NCBI RefSeq assembly: GCF_000276665.1
Contig: NW_004955466.1
Coordinates: 11,487,238-11,551,237 of the forward strand
Direction of reading: 5' to 3'
Origin: Chinchilla lanigera
Taxonomy: Eukaryota > Chordata > Mammalia > Rodentia > Chinchillidae
DNA length: 64,000 bases
Shown: piece after piece, positions 58,746 through 64,000 of the stretch
How positions within the stretch are numbered: position 1 is the stretch's first letter
Layout: each line of letters starts with the position of its first letter
Made by a program: the position numbers and the translations under genes
The notes under the pieces: model-generated
Databases searched by the model: none
Told to the model about the DNA's origin: nothing
The model's input: only the letters and a program-made list of their open reading frames with translations

Positions 58746-60831
58746 AATATATATATATTTTTTATCTCTTTCTCTTGCCTGATTGCTCTGGGTAATATTT
58801 CAAGTACTATCTTGAACATGAGTGGTAATTGTGGACATCCTTGTCTTAAGCCTGATTTTAGAAGAAGTGTTATCATCTTTTCTCCATTCAGTCTGATGTT
58901 AGCTGGTGTGCTGTCATAAATGGCTTTTAGTAGATTCATATATGATCCTTCTACACCTATTTTCTTCAAATTTTTTTATTATGAATAGGTGTTGGATACT
59001 GTCAAAGCTTTTTCTGTATCTATTGATATGATCATATTGTTTTCATCCTTGCTTCTGTTTATGTGATGTATTACATTTATGGGTTTGTGCATGCTGAACC
59101 ATCTTTGCGTCACTGCGATGTAACCTATTTGGTCATAATGTATGATCCTTTTGATGATTATATTATATTCATAAAATTTCCCATATCTTATTAGAAATTT
59201 TTGCATCTATGTTCATTAAGGAGATTCACTTTTAGTTTTCTATTTTAGTTGAGTTTTGTCTGGTTTGGGGATCAGAATGATCCTGGCTTCCAGGAATGAG
59301 TTTGGAAGGACTCCTTCCCTTTTAATTTTATTAAAGATATTGAGTACTATTGGTGTTATAACTTCCTCGAAGATCATGTAGAACTCAGCAGTGAATATAT
59401 CAGGTCTGGAATTTTATTTAGTTATACATCTTTTTATTACTGCCTCAATTTCAGTGCTTGTTATTAGGTTGTTCACAGTTTTTGTGTCTTCTTTGTTCAG
59501 TTTTGGTAACTTGTGCATCCGAGGACCTACGCATTTCTTCAAGATTTTTCAATTTGCTGAAGTACAATTTTTCATGGTAGTTACTAATGATCTCTTGGAT
59601 TTTGGAGGTGTCTGTTGTGATTTTGCCTTTTTCCATTTTAATTGTTGATATGAGTCTCTTCTTCAGTAAGTTTGGCTATTTTGTCTATTCTTTCTTTGAT
59701 TTGTTGATTCTTTGTATGGCTTTTCAGCCTTACCTTTCATTAATTCTCACTCTGATCTCTATGATTTCCTTCCTTAAGCTAGGTTTGAGTTTGCACTGTC
59801 ATTGTTTGTTGAGTATCTTGAAGTTCATTATTAGATTATTTGAGCTGGCTCTTTTTTTTTTTTTTTTTTTAATGTATTAACTGCATTAAACGTCCCTGTT
59901 AGGACTGCTTTCTTTACATCTCATAGGTTTTGGCGTATTGTGCTGGTATTGTCATTTCATTCTAGAAATTATTTAATTTCTTCCTTGATTTCTTCTGTGA
60001 CCCATTAAGTGTTTAGGAGTTACTAAGTTTCCCAATGTTTATCAATTTCCTCTGGTTTCTTTTGTCATTGATTTCTAGTTTCAATGGATAATGAGCTGCT
60101 TTTATACATCAGCTAATTTGACTCTTTTGTATTTATTTAAACAAGCTTTATGGACGAATCTGTGGTCCAGTGTGGAGAAATTTGTGAGTCCTGCTGAGAA
60201 GAATGTGCATTTTGTTGTAGTAGGTTATAATACTCCATAGATAGCTGTTAAATGCATTTGTTTGAAGGTCTGGCTCCTCTCTGATAGATCCTTGATGATT
60301 TTGTTGTTTTTCTCTTTGTGAAAGTGGAGTGTTAAGGTGACCCACTAGGACTGCATTGGTGTTTATTTGGTCTTTTAAGTTTAGCAGAATTTGTTTTATG
60401 CAGTTACGTGCTCCACTGTTCATGCATATATATTTACAATTGTTATCTCTTCCTGTTGGATTCTTTCCTATTTAATACGTAGTGACATTTTCTGCCCCTT
60501 CTGATCTCTTTTAGCTTGAAATGTACTTGAGAATGAGATGGCTGCCCCTTCTTGCTTCTAGGGTCTTGGTGCATGAAATATTGTTTTCCTTCCCTTGATT
60601 TTTAGTCTATAAATTTGTTTTTGGATTAAATAGATTTCTTGAATGTAACAGACTGCTGAATGCTCTTTTTAAATCCAGTCTTCCAATCTGTGTCTTTTAA
60701 ATGGGCAATTGAGGCCATTTACTAAAAGGTCTCATTGACAGTTATTACTAAACATACTGCTTTATTACCATTATTGTTCTCTTTTTTTCTTGAGGACTGT
60801 TACTTTTCCCTTTTTTTGTTTTGTTTAACTA

Positions 60832-61195
60832 CAGTAAGTACCCAACTTACAAACAAATTCTGTTCTGGGAGAAGTTTTGTAAATGGGATTCATTTGTAAG
60901 TCTAACAAAGTGAGTCTTACGTACCTTTGACATAAATATACAATGTAAAGCATAAAAACAAAGAAACACACTGGTTTTCCTCTTGCTTCCAGATATCCTG
61001 GACTCTGATTGAGCATGCTACTACTGTACAATACCATAGTGTATAGTAAGCACACAGCAGCACAACTGTGACAGTGTCTGGCAGACACATGAGCTACTTC
61101 TACAACTTGTTCCCATCTACAAACATTTGTAATGAGAAGTCTGTTCCTATCTGTGAAAGTTTGTAACTCGAATGTTCCTAAGTCAGGACTTATTT
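60832..61195 (+). mobile_element. Tigger-like miniature element in the L1
   Basis: The left end is cagtaagtacccaacttac. The right end, reverse complemented, is aaataagtcctgacttagg. They match as short terminal inverted repeats, and each is flanked by TA (60830-60831, 61196-61197). At 364 bp without coding capacity, it is a nonautonomous element. The L1 sequence continues on both sides. The family is inferred from end structure and gttcgtaagtc-type text, not from a search. Confidence 0.7.
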
Positions 61196-62582
61196 TACTT
61201 GCTTTGCTTGATGTATTCATTCCACTTGATTTTTTTACTTTGTTGGTTTCATTGTCTCTGCCCAGGATATTCTTGAGTCATTTTTGCATTGCTGGCTTGA
61301 TGCTCATGTATCTCTTAAGATGATTTTTGTTGTGAGGTGTTCCCATCTTTCCATCAATTATAAAAGACAGTTTTGCAGGGTATATTAGTCTTGGGTGGAA
61401 ATTGTTTATTTTTAGGGCTTGAAATACTTCATTCTAAGCTCTCCTGGCTTTTCAAGTTTGTGTTGAGAATTTTGCTCTGATCCTGATGGGTTTACATTTA
61501 TAAATGTTTTTTTCTCTTTTTCTTTGACAGGTGTTAAGATTCTATCTTTTGTTGGACATCTGGGATGTTGATTAGGATGTGTCACGGGGAGCTTCTTTTT
61601 TCATGGTAGTTACCTGGTACCCTGTAAGCCTCCGTTTGCTGTATGTTGAAGTCTTTCTTCAGACTTGTAAACTTTTTATCATTTCTGTAAACAGGTTTTT
61701 AAAAAATTATATGTATGCTATCTTCTAATTTCTCTTTAACTCCAATTAGCCTTCGACTAGTTTTCTTAGCATCATCTAGTACCCACTGGAGGAATTTTTC
61801 TTGTTCTCTTACCATTTTTAAGATTTCTCTGAGTAATTTGCTATGATACACCACTTTATCTTCAGTGTCAGAAACACTGTCTTTTCACTGATCATTTTTG
61901 CAACTTATGAATTCTATATAATTTTATATCTGTGGCCTTTTTATCTGATACCTTTTCATGGAGTATATATTTTTGGTAAATTTGTCATCCATGTTTTGAA
62001 CTGCTTTATTCAGCTCTTATAATCTTTTACATCCTTCTTCCATATCCACATTGGTCAGTTTGTATGTCAGTACCATTATCTTTTGGGTTATGTCCTCTTT
62101 GAACTTGCAGGATTTCTTTACCTCTTTAATCAGTTCATGCAGCTCTGCTGCTTGCTGTTTGATTTCTTCTCCATCTGGTGCTGGGTGTTGAGGTCAAATG
62201 GAATGAGGAGAGTTTGTACTTAATATGAAGAGTTTTTGTTAGATTACATTTTCCAGTGCTGTGTTCACAGCTTTATCTGTCCAGATATCATATTCACCCC
62301 TTAGCTGTTCAATTTAAATGAATTGGACCTTCTCACTGTGCTGTGAGGAGAGAATTTCTACTGATTATAGCAGCATCAACAGATCCAACCATACATCACT
62401 CCTGTGTATTAAACCTTCCTTTTATAGTTTACCCTTTATCAGAACCCTTTAGGGTCTATACTACATTGTTATTAGCAGTTGGCTTGTGTTATGAAAGGAG
62501 AAGGGAAGGGAAGAGAATGCAGAAAGGAAGAAAGAGGGGAATAAGTCAGTAGGGAGAAAGGTAGGTAGGAGAAATAATAAAA

Positions 62583-63060
62583 CCTCAGTTCATGAACGTT
62601 TCTGTTTGCAAACAATTCAGTTTGTGAACAGACGCATCTGGCAAAATTTTGCTTCCATTCCTGAACTCCACATCAGGTGACAAACATACCTGCAACCATC
62701 TTCCCCACTCTGACTCATGGTCGTGATTTCCTCTAGTTGATATTGTAGTCACAGCCAGACCTGTGCACACTTGCTGTGAAGGCTTTTTGGGTGCTTTTTA
62801 GCACATACAGTACCATACACTGTTACTCAATCCAGCAGGCTCCAAAGGAAGTGCAGAGCAAGCATGGTGATAAAAAGTACTGAGTGGTAATGAAGGTGAC
62901 CAGAACGTGCAGAGCAATAACAAGTTAGGTAAGGTTAGTGTTCTCTCTCTTCATACTCTACAGTACTTAGTTCCATATTTTTGTGGTTATAAAATACATA
63001 TAGTTCAGAATGGGTTGACCTTATTTGCATTGAACCTTATGGGAAATTCTGATTTGGTTG
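62583..63060. repeat. Degraded Tigger-like fragment
   Basis: The text cagttcatgaacgtttctgt, gcaaacaattcagtttgtga and later aaccttatgggaaattctga resembles sequence inside Tigger termini (compare ttccgtaagaaatgatggga at 18740). No complete ends are found. Low to moderate certainty. Confidence 0.4.
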
Positions 63061-63388
63061 GCAGCCAGGGCAGTTTGTGACCAGCTGAAAATATCATCTA
63101 GTGTGTCAGATCTGTTGGAGGTCTTTTATGGTTGGAGTAAAGGGTTGGTGTTGAGTGATTTTAAGGAGATATTTGTGGGGGAAAGTGAGGGTAGAGGGGT
63201 AGGGAAGTGTAATTTTGGATTGAAGAAAGCTACGAGGTTGTCTGAACCTACTGATATATTTGTGATTAATTTTGTTTGAATCCTTTAAGCACAGTTCTGT
63301 TAAGAGCTGACCTTAAGATGACCATGAATAGTACCATTCAAGTTAAAGCACTGGGCTGTTCCTCATGTCTTTTATAGAAATAAGGAAG
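63061..63388. other. Unassigned sequence
   Basis: A short open frame (63058-63279, 73 codons) is present. I see no repeat or exon support. Confidence 0.35.
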
Positions 63389-63419
63389 AAAAAAAAAATA
63401 TATATATATATATATATAT
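63389..63419. repeat. A-run and (AT)n microsatellite
   Basis: An A-run at 63389-63399 runs into about ten AT units. Confidence 0.95.
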
Positions 63420-63764
63420 TCTAAAATGCATACATGCTTCTGGAAAATAAAAATAGCATGATGATTTTTCAACACATGATGTTACCCTTGTATGGTGGAC
63501 CCTGGCAGATGTCATATATCACAGAAAATCCACTACACTGCTGGCCCTCAGAGAAAAAACTGAAAATGCACATGCAGGAATCTCAATGACCAATGTTATC
63601 CAACCAGCACTTTGTCATGCTAATAAATGTCTAGAAGCTAACTTTAAGCACCTCTTATAATTGTAGAGGCCAAAGGTAACTTGTATTAATGTCATGATAT
63701 TTCTATAAATTTAGTATTAAAATATTTGTACAAGTTTTTATTTTCCTGAAGTGTGTATCCATTT

Positions 63765-63838
63765 TCTCTCTCTCTCTTTCTCTCTGTGTCTCTCTGCCTC
63801 TCTCTATCTCTCTCTCTGTCTGCCTCTCTCTCTCTCAG
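63765..63838. repeat. (CT)n microsatellite
   Basis: About 74 bp of imperfect CT units, interrupted by tgtg, tgcc and tatc. Confidence 0.93.
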
Positions 63839-64000
63839 CCATTCTCATTCTTTCCTCTGCACTCAGACCCCAAACTGATTCTGTGACAAGGGTCCCCTTC
63901 CCAGGCAATGGAATCTGTTACAGTCCCCAGGCTTGGTTTAAGGGACCCCCACCAATCCATCACAATGGTGGTTCTGCTCAGGATTTCTTTTTACCTCAGA

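Larger units (their letters stand above)
56864..60780 (-). pseudogene. L1 ORF2 remnants (endonuclease and reverse transcriptase)
   Basis: In minus-strand reading the endonuclease part is at 60423-60148, the linker at 59636-59451 (LYFSKLKNLEEM), reverse transcriptase at 59206-58979 ([20 protein letters not shown]) and 58969-58715 (RLNGEKMITLLLKSGLRQGC, LPRAIRQEKEIK), and the region after the catalytic motif at 57486-57259 (VAGYKINMQHSSAFLYTNNE). The catalytic motif that is F-A-D-D in active L1s reads L-F-S-D-N here, so the second catalytic Asp is lost. A further part at 57073-56864 ([17 protein letters not shown]) continues the C-terminal region. The 57440-58745 stretch between the two halves of the reverse transcriptase is an inserted second L1. 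Stops and frameshifts are frequent. Cytoplasmic RNP and nuclear target-primed reverse transcription are the family's role. Confidence 0.88.
55649..62190 (-). repeat. Long L1 LINE with nested insertions
   Basis: The 3' end is on the left (55649, T-rich) and the 5' part on the right. Going right, the sequence passes through the 3' UTR, ORF2 (see next entry), and a 5' part (about 61197-62190) whose minus-strand translation is rich in K, E, L and is probably the ORF1 coiled coil. Inside it lie an ID (56303), a second L1 (57440-58745), an ID within that (57882) and a Tigger-like element (60832). No frame is intact, so it is a dead copy. Its 3' UTR carries two similar units, 55655-55770 and 55795-55925. 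Confidence 0.88.

Noticed and set aside
60825..61220. 131-codon minus-strand frame as a gene
   Set aside because: It is almost exactly the Tigger-like miniature element; the frame is a by-product.
1..64000. CRISPR array, operon or phage-type system
   Set aside because: There are no regularly spaced short repeats with unique spacers, no prokaryotic gene clusters, and the repeat content is mammalian.

Overview
The window reads as mammalian, specifically rodent, nuclear DNA with no gene I can defend. It is AT-rich and dense in retroelements. Short monomeric tRNA-Ala-derived SINEs of the ID type, 7SL-derived B1 elements and B1-dID dimers together place it in a non-murid rodent lineage. The ID copies carry the 3' variant gagttcgattccyggtacc, not the usual murid or squirrel form. 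I suspect a lineage such as beaver or kangaroo rat, but cannot fix the species. There are no bacterial-style operons, rRNAs, CRISPR arrays or functional tRNA genes. Nearly all open frames are under 135 codons and occur in every frame, as expected of noncoding mammalian DNA. The likely setting is a gene desert or the inside of a long intron.

Layout. 0-12 kb: mostly unique or ancient sequence with ID, B1-dID, MIR and L2 pieces, one unexplained open stretch (6180-6566, minus) and a moderately CpG-containing block (11.56-11.96 kb). 12.5-17.4 kb: an old L1 3' end, a local tandem repeat, and an ID copy cleanly inserted into a MIR. 18.5-21.2 kb: the best-defined structure, a nearly full-length Tigger (Tc1/mariner) DNA transposon with a broken transposase gene, apparently inserted inside a MaLR-type LTR. 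24.4-30 kb: an LTR-like block, an L1 3' UTR, an MLT1-type LTR, a long L2, and a 76-bp hAT miniature element with an 8-bp target duplication. 33.7-38.7 kb: B1, two related MaLR LTRs, an assembly gap of 105 N, a MER5A relic, and a long inverted repeat of about 170 bp arms. 40-54.9 kb: microsatellites, a short 5'-truncated L1 with perfect target duplication, MIR, B1, ID and several old L1 fragments. 55.6-62.2 kb: a long, minus-strand L1 that has been hit by a second L1, two IDs and a Tigger-like miniature element. 62.6-64 kb: a degraded Tigger-like piece, unassigned sequence and simple repeats.

Nothing here is a working multi-gene system. The unusual content is structural: nested transposons that order insertion events, DNA transposons sitting in younger hosts than expected, and three local duplications (two inverted, one direct) at about 94-95% identity that look like short-range templated copying. 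Family names were assigned from remembered consensus features, not from a search.
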